A stretch of 64,000 nucleotides of DNA from Planctomycetota bacterium (GCA_003388505.1 QQVO01000010.1:124001-188000), one strand, 5' to 3'; numbered from the stretch's first letter, positions 34,727 to 44,101 are shown. A program made the numbers and translations. Notes: a model not told the origin generated them from the letters alone.

Positions 34727-35308
34727 TCATCCAACAAAGAACCCCGGCCGCAGTCCGTGCATCTCGGGCAGATCGACATCGACATGCTGCCGGTCGGTTT
34801 CATACCAGCGGGCACTCGACCACTTCCAGAGAGACGCCCGTTCGACCAGCCGGCGGCGGACGGGGTTCATGTGAACGTAATCGATGGCCGACAGCGCCGT
34901 TCGTTCCTGCTGCAGGTTCCGATCGTATCCCGGTCCTTCCTGCCAGAAACGAAACACCGTCTTGCCCGGACGCTCGAGGATGGTCAGCTTCTCCAGCAGC
35001 CGGCTCCCACGCTGCACGAGAGTCTGTTTGACCCGAGCCGACACGGGACGCTTGACGGCGGCCAGGAACGTTCCGATGTCCGGCTCTTCGTCGAGCGGAT
35101 CGACAATCAGATGTACGTGCTCCGGCATGAAGACGAACGCCACGAGCCGAAACCGTTGCTCCCGACACGAAGAGCCGATGCTGTCCGACAGGTAGCGACG
35201 CCAGGTGTCGTTGGTCAGGAGCGGCATCCGTTGATAGCACGAGAATGTCAATTCGTGCAGATCACCCGGCTCGTGATAGTGCTTCACCCGCTTCCGATGT
35301 TCCGGCAT
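34727..35308 (-). CDS. REP-associated tyrosine transposase (RAYT)
   Basis: A 193-residue single-domain Y1 transposase of the IS200-like superfamily, family RAYT. It has the HUH pair in MPEHVHLIV (His64, His66) and the YxHxNPV motif (DYVHMNPVRRRLV, Tyr144), which carries the expected nucleophile. The N-terminal HEPGDLHELTFSCYQR is typical. Known members cut and join REP hairpins in single-stranded DNA and are usually single-copy, immobile genes maintained by the host. Here the gene is flanked on both sides by pairs of one palindrome, the presumed substrate. Confidence 0.93.
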   Translation of the reverse strand: MPEHRKRVKHYHEPGDLHELTFSCYQRMPLLTNDTWRRYLSDSIGSSCREQRFRLVAFVFMPEHVHLIVDPLDEEPDIGTFLAAVKRPVSARVKQTLVQRGSRLLEKLTILERPGKTVFRFWQEGPGYDRNLQQERTALSAIDYVHMNPVRRRLVERASLWKWSSARWYETDRQHVDVDLPEMHGLRPGFFVG

Positions 35309-35393
35309 CGGTTCTTCGCTCGATGTGTGTTACGGCCAACCGACATAAGAATGTCAATTGGCCGGATTCACTGCAAGCTGCCGTTGAGAAAAG

Positions 35394-35454
35394 CACTGGC
35401 GGGACGCCAGTGGCACCCGGTGTCGTTGGCAGGAGCACTGGCGGGACGCCAGTG
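35394..35454 (+). repeat. REP pair, right of RAYT gene
   Basis: Two identical copies of CACTGGCGGGACGCCAGTG at 35394-35412 and 35436-35454, again 42 bases apart and with nearly the same linker as the left pair. All four units in the window point the same way. Confidence 0.9.
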
Positions 35455-35570
35455 GCACCCGGTGGTCGATTCGGGATTGATGGTCCGGCATTGATCGTCC
35501 TAAAGCGGCGACGGGTCGCCGGACTCCAGGGAGACGCGCTGGACTCCGGGAAGACGGTGTGTGAAAAGGA

Positions 35571-35604
35571 ACAGGCCGCGTCCGGGATGGTGGACGCGGC
35601 CTGT
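35571..35604 (-). terminator. Terminator of the giant beta-helix gene
   Basis: A perfect 13-base stem ACAGGCCGCGTCC/GGACGCGGCCTGT with an eight-base loop; on the minus strand it is followed by TCCTTTTC. It lies 31 bases beyond the stop of the giant gene. Confidence 0.75.
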
Positions 35605-35634
35605 GGTTTGTGATGGTCTGGAGGTCGTCGGCAG

Positions 35635-38600
35635 TTACTCGACGTCGCCGATACCCGGCAGGTTAATGACCGGAATTCCAGTCTGGTATCCATTCAGGAT
35701 GAACAGTCCTGCCTCATCAATATCGATGCCTGCGGCGTCGATGAAGATGTTCTCAGGCGGCGGCGGAGTGGTTCCGGGCACGACAACCTGGAAGTTGGTC
35801 TGGATGGCTCGTCCGGCTGCTTTCCAGACATCCCCGGTGGCCCAGGTGCCGCCGGTCGTGAGCGGCAGCAAGGTGTTTCCCTCGTTGAATGAAGTCGGGC
35901 CGCCCGCGCTGTCGCCGAAGAACAGGTTGAGGTGTGCGAGTGGGTCGAGTACCACAATATCGTCAGCCCCTTGGGCGTTGTTGTCCGAGATTGCCAAGGG
36001 CGGAGCGATCGTGTTCGAAATCGTCCCGGTCAGGAAGTCGAAGGCCCGATTTCCACCCATGTCGTTGTTGCGGACAGTGACACTCTGCCGCGTAGCGGCA
36101 CCGACTTCCAGGACGACTCCGTTCTGGTTGCCGTAAATCGTGTTTCCGCCGAAGGCACCGACACCGAATCCAGGTTCGAGGCTGGGATCGCCAATGACGA
36201 GCGTAGTGTCGAAGTCGAGGGCATCCAGATCACCGAAGGGACGAAGCGTGCCGTTGTAGTCCGCTCTCGCGTTAAGGAACGGGCTATCCGTGCTGACCCA
36301 GTCACCGATGTTATCAGGTCCGATGAGGTCGAGATCTTGCGGAGTATTTGGAGGAAATGGAGCGCCGGCACCGTCGGCGGGCACGATGACCGTGCTTTCG
36401 TCGAAGTCTTCGGCGAGACTAAGCAAGCGAATGGCATCGCCGTCGGCTCCGACAAACGAGTTCTGGAAGAAGTATCCGGCGAATCCATCGTCGCGGACTT
36501 CGATGTCGGCTCCGTCGCCGCCGATTGTGCCTGATCCGGTACCGATCTGACTGTCGGCGACGAGCAGGTCGAGTGAGCCGCCCGTGCCATCGTCGTCGCG
36601 GTCATAGAAGACATTGATGGCGTCGCCGTCCTCGCCGATGTCGGTGATCGTTACGCCGGAACGAAGGTCGTCGCCGGCGACCAGGTCCATATCGAGTTCC
36701 CGATCGGCGCCCATGTCCTGTCCGATGTAGACCTCGGCGTCGTCGTTGCCGGTGTAGTCGATGGTGACGCCGGGGTCGGAGGGTGAGCCGACGCGGCGGG
36801 CGCCGTTGATGAGTGTGTTGGCGATGGAGACGTCGACGGGCGCGGCCCCGGAGAAGTTGAGGTCGACGGCGTCGATGGGGTTCTGGAAGATGGTGACGTC
36901 GGGGAACGTGTTCGCGGCGTTGCCGACGCGAATTTCGGTGAAGGCGGGAGTGAGGATCGTGTCGGTCGAGGCGTGATTGACCTCGATGCCGTCGAGGGTG
37001 TTGAAGCCAATGAAGCTGGCGTTGGGGGTGGCGTCGCTGACGATGTCGGCCAGCAGGCGGGTGGCGTCGTTGGCGTTGAAGGTGTAGCCGTTGCCGGTGT
37101 TGTTGGTGACGACGACGCTGTCGAAGACGGACGGGGCGAAGGGGGGCGCGCCCGGCGTGCTGGTGTCGCCGAAGAAGCTGAGGACGTTGGTGGTGACGCT
37201 GACGCCGTCGCCGCTGTTGCCGTCAATCAAGTCGTTGGTATGGGTGGTGAGGACGGTTGAGCTGCCGAAGAGGAGGTAGTTGACGCCGCCCAGACCGTTG
37301 CCGGAGTAGGAGCTGTCGTCGGACGTGACGATGACGTCGGGAATGGTGCCGACGCTGGCGCCTTCGGCGGCGACGAGGAGTCCGAAGCCGGCGTTGCCGT
37401 CGGCGAAGACGTCGTCGAGGTCGGCGAGGATGGATGCAGTGCCGGTGCGACGGAGAAAGACGCCGTTGCCTCCGTTGCCCGTGATGAATGTGGGATCGAT
37501 GGTGAGATCGATGTCGGAGTCGTCTTCGGCGATGGCGGCGACGCCGTCGCCGGCATTGCCGTCGATGAAGCTGTCGGTGATGGTTGCAACGAGAGAGGCG
37601 TCGTCGGATGTGCGGAAGATGACGCCTTCGCCGTTGAGGTCGACATCGGGTCCGTCGAGAGTGTCGATAATGACGCTGTCGAAGATGTCGACGGTTCCGG
37701 TGGCGTCGTTGGCGAGTGTGACGGAGATGCCGGCGTCGGAGTTGGGGTCGACGAGGGCGTTGATGGTGGCGTCGATGGTTGCGGCGTCGAAGCCTTTGAG
37801 GTTGATGCCCTGCAGGTTGTTGTTGCTGGCGGAGGAGGGTCCGCTGGCGAGGGGATCGGCGGGGCTCGTGAAGCTGAAGGTGAGGTCGGCGGTGTCGAAG
37901 ACTTCGCCCTGGACGCCGCGTCCGCCGTTCTCGTCGAACTGCGTGTTGCGGAACGCGACGTCGATGGTGGCGTCATCGAAGCCCTGCATGAAGAGTCCGT
38001 TGCGTCCGTTGGCGGTGACGCTGTTGCGGTCGCCGGCAACGCGGATGGTGGAGGTACCCGTGGCGCCGAAGAACATGCCGTCGGCGGCGAAGCCGGTGAT
38101 GGTGTTGTCGGAGATGGTGGTTGACGCGTCGATGAAGGCGGCGTCGGAGGTGGTGATGGCGAGGCCGTGCTGGGGTCCGGTGGCGACCGGGCCGCCGACG
38201 ATGAACTGGGAGGCGTCGGGGTTTCCGGAGACGGCCTGCATGGTGCCGGCGAAGACGTCGCCGGTGCTGAAGGCGATGGCCACGTTGGAGCCGATGAAGT
38301 TATTGCCTTCAAAGTTGCCCGCGCCCCCTTCGCCGCCGTCGCCGGCCGGCGCGGGTGCGAAGTCGGCGTCGAGCGACCAGAGCATGGTTTCGCCCGGATC
38401 GAAGTCGCCCCAGGCGACGCTCATGCTGGTCGACTCGTCCGGAATGATGGGCGGGATGAGCCCGGTGGTCAGGTTGGTTCCGGCGAGCGAGGTGAAGGCG
38501 CGCGAGTTGGAACCGGCGGTGTCGAAGTAGTCGGGGCCGATGTCGAGCGAGAGTCCGGTGATGCGGAAGTCGTCGCCGAAGGAGGTGTTGGTGAGGGTGT

Positions 38601-41600
38601 AGGGCGCGGGACTGGTGTTGAAGACGTTGTCTTCGATGGTGAAGACGGCGGACTGGGTGGGGAGGCGCTCGGAGGCGATGATGGTGTTGCGGAACATGTC
38701 GAGCGTGGCGAATGACGCGTCGGTCATGTCAATTTCGACGCCGAAGCCGAACACGCCGGTCATCTCGTTGTCGTTGATTTCGAGTGCGGCGGATGCGGTG
38801 TCGCTGAGGCTGATGGAGATGCCGTCCTTACCGCCTTTGCCGGTGATGATTTCGGTGACCTGGACTCCCCAGGTGTCGTCGCGGACGACGAGTTCCTGGA
38901 AGGTCCAGAAGCGGTTGTCGAATTCGGGATCGAGTTGCGTGGCGCTGTAGTCGCCCCAGCGGTTACGGCCTGTGCCAAACGTGACGTTGTAGTTGCCGAG
39001 TCCTTCGGCGAGGACGATGGGGTCGGCGAAGGTTGTGACTCCGGCGTCGGTGGAGGCGATGGCGGCCATGCTGGAGGGGAACTGTCCCGCCCCGGTGCCG
39101 GTGAATCCGACGACGACCTGTCCGGCGGAGTTGACGGCGACGGAGGCGTCGAGGAAGTCGAGGGCCGGGTCTTCAATCAGGCCGGTCTGGAGGAGCGTGT
39201 TGGTGGTGGGATCGATTTCATACCAGCGGACGGCTGAGTTGCCGCTGCTGCCGGCGACGGCGTGTACGGCCCAGAGGCTACCGTTCTTGACGACGACGTT
39301 GCTGTTGAAGCGGGGGCTGACGTTTTCGAGGTCGGGGCTGAAAGGCTGCGTACCGTCCGGAGCGGTGGCGAAGGCGGGGACGGTGATGGTGTCGGGCAGG
39401 GTGACGGAATTGCCTGCGCCGGCTCCGCCGACGACGTCGGCGCGGATGAGTTCGGTTCCCGGTCCGGCGTTGGAGAGGAGGTAGGCGTCGGTTCCGGCGA
39501 GGCTTTCAAAGTCGACGGCGGGCTGGATCGAGCTGCCGTAGCCGAGCGAGGAGGCGTTGAGGTTTTCAAACCGCTGGAGTCCCGCAATGGTGGGGACGGC
39601 GGCGAGGAGGTCGGCCTTGGGGATGGTGTAGATGGAGACGTCGAAGCCGGACGACGTGGGAGCGGAAAAGTTGTTGGTGGCGAGGTAGACGCCGTCGGCG
39701 TTGATGCCGAGTGTGTCGAAGTCGCCGAAGCGGACTCCGTCTTCGAGATCGGTGGCGAACTTGAAGCCGTTCCAGTCTCCGGTCGGGTCGCTGGTTTCGG
39801 AAACGGCGATGTAGATGCTGTTGGCGACGAAGCCCGGGATGCCGCCGTCGATGGCTGCGGCGAACCACCGTTCGGTGGTGGGATCGTAGATGATGCGGGG
39901 ATCGAACGTACCGTCTCCGGCGGGGATCAACTGGGCTGCGACGTCGGTCCAGAATTCGTCGAGAGAAATGCGGCTGATGAGGGCGCCGGTGTCCTTGTCG
40001 TAGATGGCGAAGGCGCCGTTGAGCATTTCGACAATGTGGTCGTCTCCCACCGCTCCCATCGTGTCGGGAGGAATGAACCCGGACTCGTCGATGGTGGTGC
40101 CGAGGAAGTTGGTGCCGGTGATGAATTCGTCTTCCTGGAGGAGGAAGAATTCGTTGCGGTTGGTTTCGACGTCGGCGACGGCTGCGCCGCTGAGGTCGAT
40201 GTCGATGGCCTGTTCGAGGGTGCCCTCGAAGTAGTTGTCGTTGACGGTGAGGAAGAGTGTGCCGGAGGACGCCCCGGTGTCGTCGTAGGTGAGGCGGAAG
40301 CCGTCGTCGCTGGTCATGCTGACGATGTTTTCGGAGAAGTTGCCGATCTGGGGAGTGGCGTCGGGGGTGTCCTCGACGTCGATTTCGACGCCGACGGTGG
40401 CGTTCATGATGGTGTTGCGGTTGATGTCGAAGTCGCGGACGCCGAAGTCGCCGGCGTCGAGGCCGTTGATGCCTCGGGCGGTGCCGCCGGCGTCGATGGA
40501 GAGTCCGGAGACGACGTTGCCGTCGGCGAGCGTGACGACGTCCATTCCGGGCGCGGCGGCGTTGGTGAGGTTGGGCGTGGGATAGGTCAGTTCGGGCAGC
40601 GGGACGGGACCGACCGTGGCTTCGGTGATGAAGTGGGGAACCCCCGTGCCGAGGAGTTGCTGGTAGTCAAGCAGAGTGATGGTTGTATCGAGTCCGGTGT
40701 CGGATCCGTCCATGTTGCCGCGGACAAGAATGACATCGATCTCGCCTCGCGTGGCCACCGGGAGGGCCATGTACTCGGCGAGCGAGGAGAGGGGTGAATC
40801 GACGAAGCCGGGAACGCCTGAGGCGCCAGGGACGGGAATCATCGGATTCGGATCGAGGTGAGCGAACGTGTAGGCCTCGCCGTCCCGAGGATTGATGGCG
40901 GTGCGGCGGGTGGTCTCCGACTGGATGTCGCGGAGGACGCGGTAGGTTCGCTTATCCGAGGCGGTGAGGTAGGAGCGAGGCGTGAGCCGGCGGAGGACGC
41001 GGGAGGGATTGGTGCCGGGGAGGGTGATTTCGAAGTTGACGGAGACGTTTTTGCCGAAGACGTCGTCGGTGGTGGCGAGACCGTTGACCCAGATGTCTTC
41101 GGTGACCTGGGCTTCGATGCGGCCGCTGACGCCGAGGGCCTTGTCGTCGACGCGGGTGTGCTTTGCGGAGACGAAGTAGGCTCCGACGCCGCCTTCAAAG
41201 CCGTAGCGGGCGAGGCCGGGAAGCGGGATGGCGAATTCGACTTCGGACTTGCTGTAGCCGAGTTCGATCATGGCGTCACGGCGGACGACGAGCTGGTCCT
41301 CGAAGAACTCTGAGGAGAAGACCTTGTTGAAGGTCTTGCCGGCGTTGCCGAGCGGCATGTTGACGCCGCCGCGGAGCGACCAGAAACGGCCGATGGTGGC
41401 GGCGTGAATACCGGCCTGGAAGTAGCTGCCCCGTCCGGCTTCGTCGATGTCGAGCCAGCCGGAGAGGGAGAAGACGCGGTCCATGCCGGGGACGTGGCGG
41501 CGGGCGGTGACGCCGAAGTTGAGGCCGCCTCGTCCGCTGTCGGAAACGAAAACGCGTGGATCGATGGCGAGGATGCTGTCTCCGCCGTCCATCGTGGTGA

Positions 41601-42048
41601 TGGGGATGAAGGCTCCGGCGCTGGTGTAGCCGTCGTTCATGAGGCCCATGTAGTCGCCGTTGACGCGTCCGATGCGGTAGAGGACGTCCTCGACGGTGCT
41701 GGTGACTGCGTAGCCGACGGAGTCGTCCTGCGGGATGGTGACGGGGTCGACGCCGACGCCCGGAGGTGGCTGGAAGTCATCGAGCCAGACCGCTTCGTAT
41801 GCGGCGTTGGAATCGGCGGGACGGACGGCATTGAGCGGATCGGGCTGGACCCGGGCGGTGCCGAATTCGTCGATTTCGATGGTTTGCGCTCCGGCAGTCG
41901 GCGCGACGAGCAATGTCGCGGCGATTGCGGCCAGCAGGTGTTTCCACAACCTTGTGGTGCTGGAGCGATTGAGGCAGCCCTGCCCGGACACGTTGGTCGC
42001 GGCGCCGGTGCGGTTGGGGCTCGAATTCCTGCGGAAGATTCTCATCAT
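35635..42048 (-). CDS. Giant secreted beta-helix protein with inserted propeller-like domain
   Basis: A 2137-residue exported protein. Start at ATG 42048 with GGAG eight bases upstream; the signal peptide is HLLAAIAATLLVAPTAGAQ. Order: a leader region; about residues 90-400 a beta-rich domain (GGVNMPLGNAGKTFNKVFSS, IELGYSKSEVEFAIPLPGL) resembling an outer-membrane barrel; short Asn/Asp-rich beta-helix turns; about 640-1070 an inserted domain beginning FIPPDTMGAVGDDHIVEM and including RWFAAAIDGG, a propeller-like domain I know from other Planctomycete surface proteins; then many parallel beta-helix turns (for example DGVAAIAEDDSDIDLTIDP, GNGGNGVFLRRTGTASILA) to the end. Very acidic. No C-terminal sorting motif seen. 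Likely surface-attached; ligand unknown. Confidence 0.85.
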   Translation of the reverse strand: MMRIFRRNSSPNRTGAATNVSGQGCLNRSSTTRLWKHLLAAIAATLLVAPTAGAQTIEIDEFGTARVQPDPLNAVRPADSNAAYEAVWLDDFQPPPGVGVDPVTIPQDDSVGYAVTSTVEDVLYRIGRVNGDYMGLMNDGYTSAGAFIPITTMDGGDSILAIDPRVFVSDSGRGGLNFGVTARRHVPGMDRVFSLSGWLDIDEAGRGSYFQAGIHAATIGRFWSLRGGVNMPLGNAGKTFNKVFSSEFFEDQLVVRRDAMIELGYSKSEVEFAIPLPGLARYGFEGGVGAYFVSAKHTRVDDKALGVSGRIEAQVTEDIWVNGLATTDDVFGKNVSVNFEITLPGTNPSRVLRRLTPRSYLTASDKRTYRVLRDIQSETTRRTAINPRDGEAYTFAHLDPNPMIPVPGASGVPGFVDSPLSSLAEYMALPVATRGEIDVILVRGNMDGSDTGLDTTITLLDYQQLLGTGVPHFITEATVGPVPLPELTYPTPNLTNAAAPGMDVVTLADGNVVSGLSIDAGGTARGINGLDAGDFGVRDFDINRNTIMNATVGVEIDVEDTPDATPQIGNFSENIVSMTSDDGFRLTYDDTGASSGTLFLTVNDNYFEGTLEQAIDIDLSGAAVADVETNRNEFFLLQEDEFITGTNFLGTTIDESGFIPPDTMGAVGDDHIVEMLNGAFAIYDKDTGALISRISLDEFWTDVAAQLIPAGDGTFDPRIIYDPTTERWFAAAIDGGIPGFVANSIYIAVSETSDPTGDWNGFKFATDLEDGVRFGDFDTLGINADGVYLATNNFSAPTSSGFDVSIYTIPKADLLAAVPTIAGLQRFENLNASSLGYGSSIQPAVDFESLAGTDAYLLSNAGPGTELIRADVVGGAGAGNSVTLPDTITVPAFATAPDGTQPFSPDLENVSPRFNSNVVVKNGSLWAVHAVAGSSGNSAVRWYEIDPTTNTLLQTGLIEDPALDFLDASVAVNSAGQVVVGFTGTGAGQFPSSMAAIASTDAGVTTFADPIVLAEGLGNYNVTFGTGRNRWGDYSATQLDPEFDNRFWTFQELVVRDDTWGVQVTEIITGKGGKDGISISLSDTASAALEINDNEMTGVFGFGVEIDMTDASFATLDMFRNTIIASERLPTQSAVFTIEDNVFNTSPAPYTLTNTSFGDDFRITGLSLDIGPDYFDTAGSNSRAFTSLAGTNLTTGLIPPIIPDESTSMSVAWGDFDPGETMLWSLDADFAPAPAGDGGEGGAGNFEGNNFIGSNVAIAFSTGDVFAGTMQAVSGNPDASQFIVGGPVATGPQHGLAITTSDAAFIDASTTISDNTITGFAADGMFFGATGTSTIRVAGDRNSVTANGRNGLFMQGFDDATIDVAFRNTQFDENGGRGVQGEVFDTADLTFSFTSPADPLASGPSSASNNNLQGINLKGFDAATIDATINALVDPNSDAGISVTLANDATGTVDIFDSVIIDTLDGPDVDLNGEGVIFRTSDDASLVATITDSFIDGNAGDGVAAIAEDDSDIDLTIDPTFITGNGGNGVFLRRTGTASILADLDDVFADGNAGFGLLVAAEGASVGTIPDVIVTSDDSSYSGNGLGGVNYLLFGSSTVLTTHTNDLIDGNSGDGVSVTTNVLSFFGDTSTPGAPPFAPSVFDSVVVTNNTGNGYTFNANDATRLLADIVSDATPNASFIGFNTLDGIEVNHASTDTILTPAFTEIRVGNAANTFPDVTIFQNPIDAVDLNFSGAAPVDVSIANTLINGARRVGSPSDPGVTIDYTGNDDAEVYIGQDMGADRELDMDLVAGDDLRSGVTITDIGEDGDAINVFYDRDDDGTGGSLDLLVADSQIGTGSGTIGGDGADIEVRDDGFAGYFFQNSFVGADGDAIRLLSLAEDFDESTVIVPADGAGAPFPPNTPQDLDLIGPDNIGDWVSTDSPFLNARADYNGTLRPFGDLDALDFDTTLVIGDPSLEPGFGVGAFGGNTIYGNQNGVVLEVGAATRQSVTVRNNDMGGNRAFDFLTGTISNTIAPPLAISDNNAQGADDIVVLDPLAHLNLFFGDSAGGPTSFNEGNTLLPLTTGGTWATGDVWKAAGRAIQTNFQVVVPGTTPPPPENIFIDAAGIDIDEAGLFILNGYQTGIPVINLPGIGDVE

Positions 42049-42619
42049 CGATTGCTCCAGCATCCTGCTGAACCTCAATGGAAACCGGGTGATCCGGCGT
42101 GACGTGGCCCTGAAGGGCGCGGGCAGTCGCCTGCCTTGTCATGACCGGACTCTGCACGCTGCGACGCACCGACAGCCGGTTCCGTGCGGAACGGTTGTAG
42201 GGAATGCGCCGATGGTGACAGTTGTTCTGGATTTTCGGCCTGTGACGGCGTTGGAGTTGAAGGAAATGGGAGTTACGGCAAGGTTTGACGGTTGTTCCTG
42301 ATGCACCGGATGTGCGGGCTGACGGCGCTGGATGACGCAATGCGTTTCCAATCAATGAGTTGTGGAAATATCTGGTCGGAATTGCGGGGAATGCTGAATG
42401 GAGAACCGCCTTTTTTTGCAAACCTCCTGGTTACGCCAGAGTTCCATTGCTCCGCATCGCTGACCGGTGATCGAGTTTCTGCGGATTTTTCTGGAATAGG
42501 CTCAAGTGTGAGTGGATCGTTGAAGTAGCAGACCCTCCTGTGTTGGGGAGTCGACGCCCGGGCGGAGTGCCTTCGCCGGGCGAGATGGTCAAGAAGTTTG
42601 CAACTCGAGGAGCGAACAG
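42049..42619. other. Divergent intergenic region between giant gene and lipoprotein gene
   Basis: About 570 bases, somewhat AT-richer than the neighbouring genes (for example CCTTTTTTTGCAAACC near 42410). It must hold promoters for both sides. No clear -35/-10 pair or gene was seen. Confidence 0.45.
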
Positions 42620-42949
42620 ATGAAGAAGCTGCTGTCCCTGCTGTGTGTCGCGTGTGTGGCTGGCGTGTTTGTCGGTTGTGCGGCGGAAGAGGATACCGTC
42701 ACGGATCCTGCGACGCCCCCGGCCGTGACCGATCCGGCGACGGATCCCGCGACGATGGACGATCCTGCGATGGATCCGGCTGCCGATCCCGCTGCGGAAG
42801 ATCCGGCGGCCGATCCGGCTGCTGAGGATCCGGCTGCTGAGGATCCGGCTGCCGATCCCGCTGCGGAAGACCCGGCTGCTGAAGATCCGGGCGAAGATGT
42901 GACCGAAGAGCCGGCCGCCGATCCCGCCGAAGAGACGACTGAAGAGTAG
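42620..42949 (+). CDS. Lipoprotein with acidic Asp-Pro-Ala repeat domain
   Basis: A 109-residue lipoprotein. The signal MKKLLSLLCVACVAGVFVGC ends in a lipobox (FVGC) giving a lipid-modified Cys20. The rest is a low-complexity chain of Asp, Pro, Ala, Glu and Thr, mainly DPAAEDPAADPAAEDPAAED, ending EETTEE. It has no positive charges after the signal, so it is a stiff, strongly acidic tether. GAGGAG precedes the ATG. A bidirectional terminator follows. The repeats at DNA level use GATCCGGCTGC-type units and could expand or contract by slippage. Confidence 0.85.
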   Translation: MKKLLSLLCVACVAGVFVGCAAEEDTVTDPATPPAVTDPATDPATMDDPAMDPAADPAAEDPAADPAAEDPAAEDPAADPAAEDPAAEDPGEDVTEEPAADPAEETTEE

Positions 42950-42983
42950 TTTTTCGGTCTGATCCGCGAGACGCGAGAAATGA

Positions 42984-43014
42984 CAAACCCCCGCTCATCG
43001 GGAGCGGGGGTTTG
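42984..43014. terminator. Bidirectional terminator
   Basis: CAAACCCCCGCTC (42984-42996) pairs perfectly with GAGCGGGGGTTTG (43002-43014). It lies between the convergent lipoprotein and SH3-like genes and can serve both. Confidence 0.85.
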
Positions 43015-43041
43015 TTAATGCGCGAGTGGGTGGCCGGTGGT

Positions 43042-43755
43042 TTATTCGTCCAGTCCGAGCAGGGTGGAGATTTTGGGCCAGACGGTGGTGCGAATTTCAT
43101 CGAAGCGTTCGGCGTCTTCGACGGCGCGGGACTTGGTGAATTTGGCGGCTGCTTCCGCTTCCTGTGCGAGCAACTGGTAAATGGCGATCATGTCGTCGAC
43201 GGCCGCTTCGTCGGAGGGGGAGAGTTCTCCCCGTTTGACCTGTTCGAGGTTCTTGATGAGGCTTTCGCTGACGGCGGAGACCTCACCGAGCAACTCGATG
43301 ACCTGCTCGTCGGGGTACAGTTCTTTGCTCAATCCGTCGGCGAGAACGCCGATGTAGGCGTAGGTTGTGTAGACGTGGGCTCCGCCGAGGGCGCCGATGA
43401 GGTAGAGGCGGTCTCCATCGGGGTCGACCGGTGGGGGCTGGGGGACATCCGGGGAAGGGGGAGCGGCGTCGTCAGGAGAGGGGGGGGCGGAATCGTCGTT
43501 GAGTTCGACCTGGTCGCGTTTGACCCAGCCTTGCTTGCCGGAGGGGGATTTGACCCAGAGCCATTTGCCCTCGACATCTTCGACCTGGAGCACGTCGTCG
43601 GGCCCCACGGTCTCGATGACCTCGTCCTTGACCTTGAGGGCGACGTCATCCTTGGGCACGACCTCGTCGCCTTTTTCCTGGCCGAAGACCGGCTCGGACA
43701 ACAACACGAGGCTGCAGAGTGCAACACTCACCAATCCACGCACCAGAATTCGCAT
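43042..43755 (-). CDS. Secreted SH3-like domain protein
   Basis: A 237-residue exported protein. Signal peptide MRILVRGLVSVALCSLVLLS, cleavage likely after VFG. An N-terminal bacterial SH3-like domain is visible (VIETVGPDDVLQVEDVEGK then WLWVKSPSGKQGWVKRDQV), then a Pro/Asp/Ser linker (APPSPDDAAPPSPD), then an alpha-helical C-terminal half with Ala/Glu-rich helices (AIYQLLAQEAEAAAKFTK). SH3-like domains in exported proteins often contact peptidoglycan or other wall polymers. GCGGGAG lies before the ATG at 43755. Confidence 0.78.
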   Translation of the reverse strand: MRILVRGLVSVALCSLVLLSEPVFGQEKGDEVVPKDDVALKVKDEVIETVGPDDVLQVEDVEGKWLWVKSPSGKQGWVKRDQVELNDDSAPPSPDDAAPPSPDVPQPPPVDPDGDRLYLIGALGGAHVYTTYAYIGVLADGLSKELYPDEQVIELLGEVSAVSESLIKNLEQVKRGELSPSDEAAVDDMIAIYQLLAQEAEAAAKFTKSRAVEDAERFDEIRTTVWPKISTLLGLDE

Positions 43756-44023
43756 GATGGGCTCCCGCAAGAGAAAGATCAGTGGTTTGAGGTAAATTGG
43801 GGGTCAGCCGATACTGAGCGGGCTGCGCGAGTCTGCTGCTCCGCTCCGACCCCGATGTGACGTACGGCGAACGCGAGGGTTAAGAATACCGTGTCGGTTC
43901 CGCGAACGCGAGTTGAGCGAAGGGTGTGTCGGGAAAGGGTCTGTATTTTTGAGGCGGCGCCGCAATGAGGGGGAGTGTTGCAACGTTTGTTTACCCGCAT
44001 CTCGGGTCGTGGGAAAGGTTCAT

Positions 44024-44043
44024 CCGAAGTCTCACGACTTCGG
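44024..44043 (+). repeat. Palindromic element F
   Basis: CCGAAGTC-TCAC-GACTTCGG, perfect eight-base arms, followed by CTACACG. The right flank GGCTACA is shared with family B. Confidence 0.65.
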
Positions 44044-44101
44044 CTACACGACCGGGGCTTCCCTCGCTTCGCTCAGTCCAGCCCCGGCCACCCGGATAAG
44101 A

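Larger units (their letters stand above)
35309..35634. other. Intergenic region with right REP pair and terminator
   Basis: About 325 bases between the start of the RAYT gene and the end of the giant gene, holding the right REP pair (35394-35454) and the terminator at 35571-35604. No gene seen. Confidence 0.6.

Noticed and set aside
34727-35308. Reading the RAYT gene as an active insertion sequence
   Set aside because: It is a single-domain RAYT with REP flanks; no IS200/IS605 ends, target duplication or second copy in the window.
36690-41830. Many long + strand frames opposite the giant gene (for example 37325-38530 and 39262-40797)
   Set aside because: They lack ribosome sites and have biased Val/Gly/Asp or Ser/Thr/Met composition expected from reading the antisense of a GC-rich Asp/Thr/Ala-rich coding sequence.
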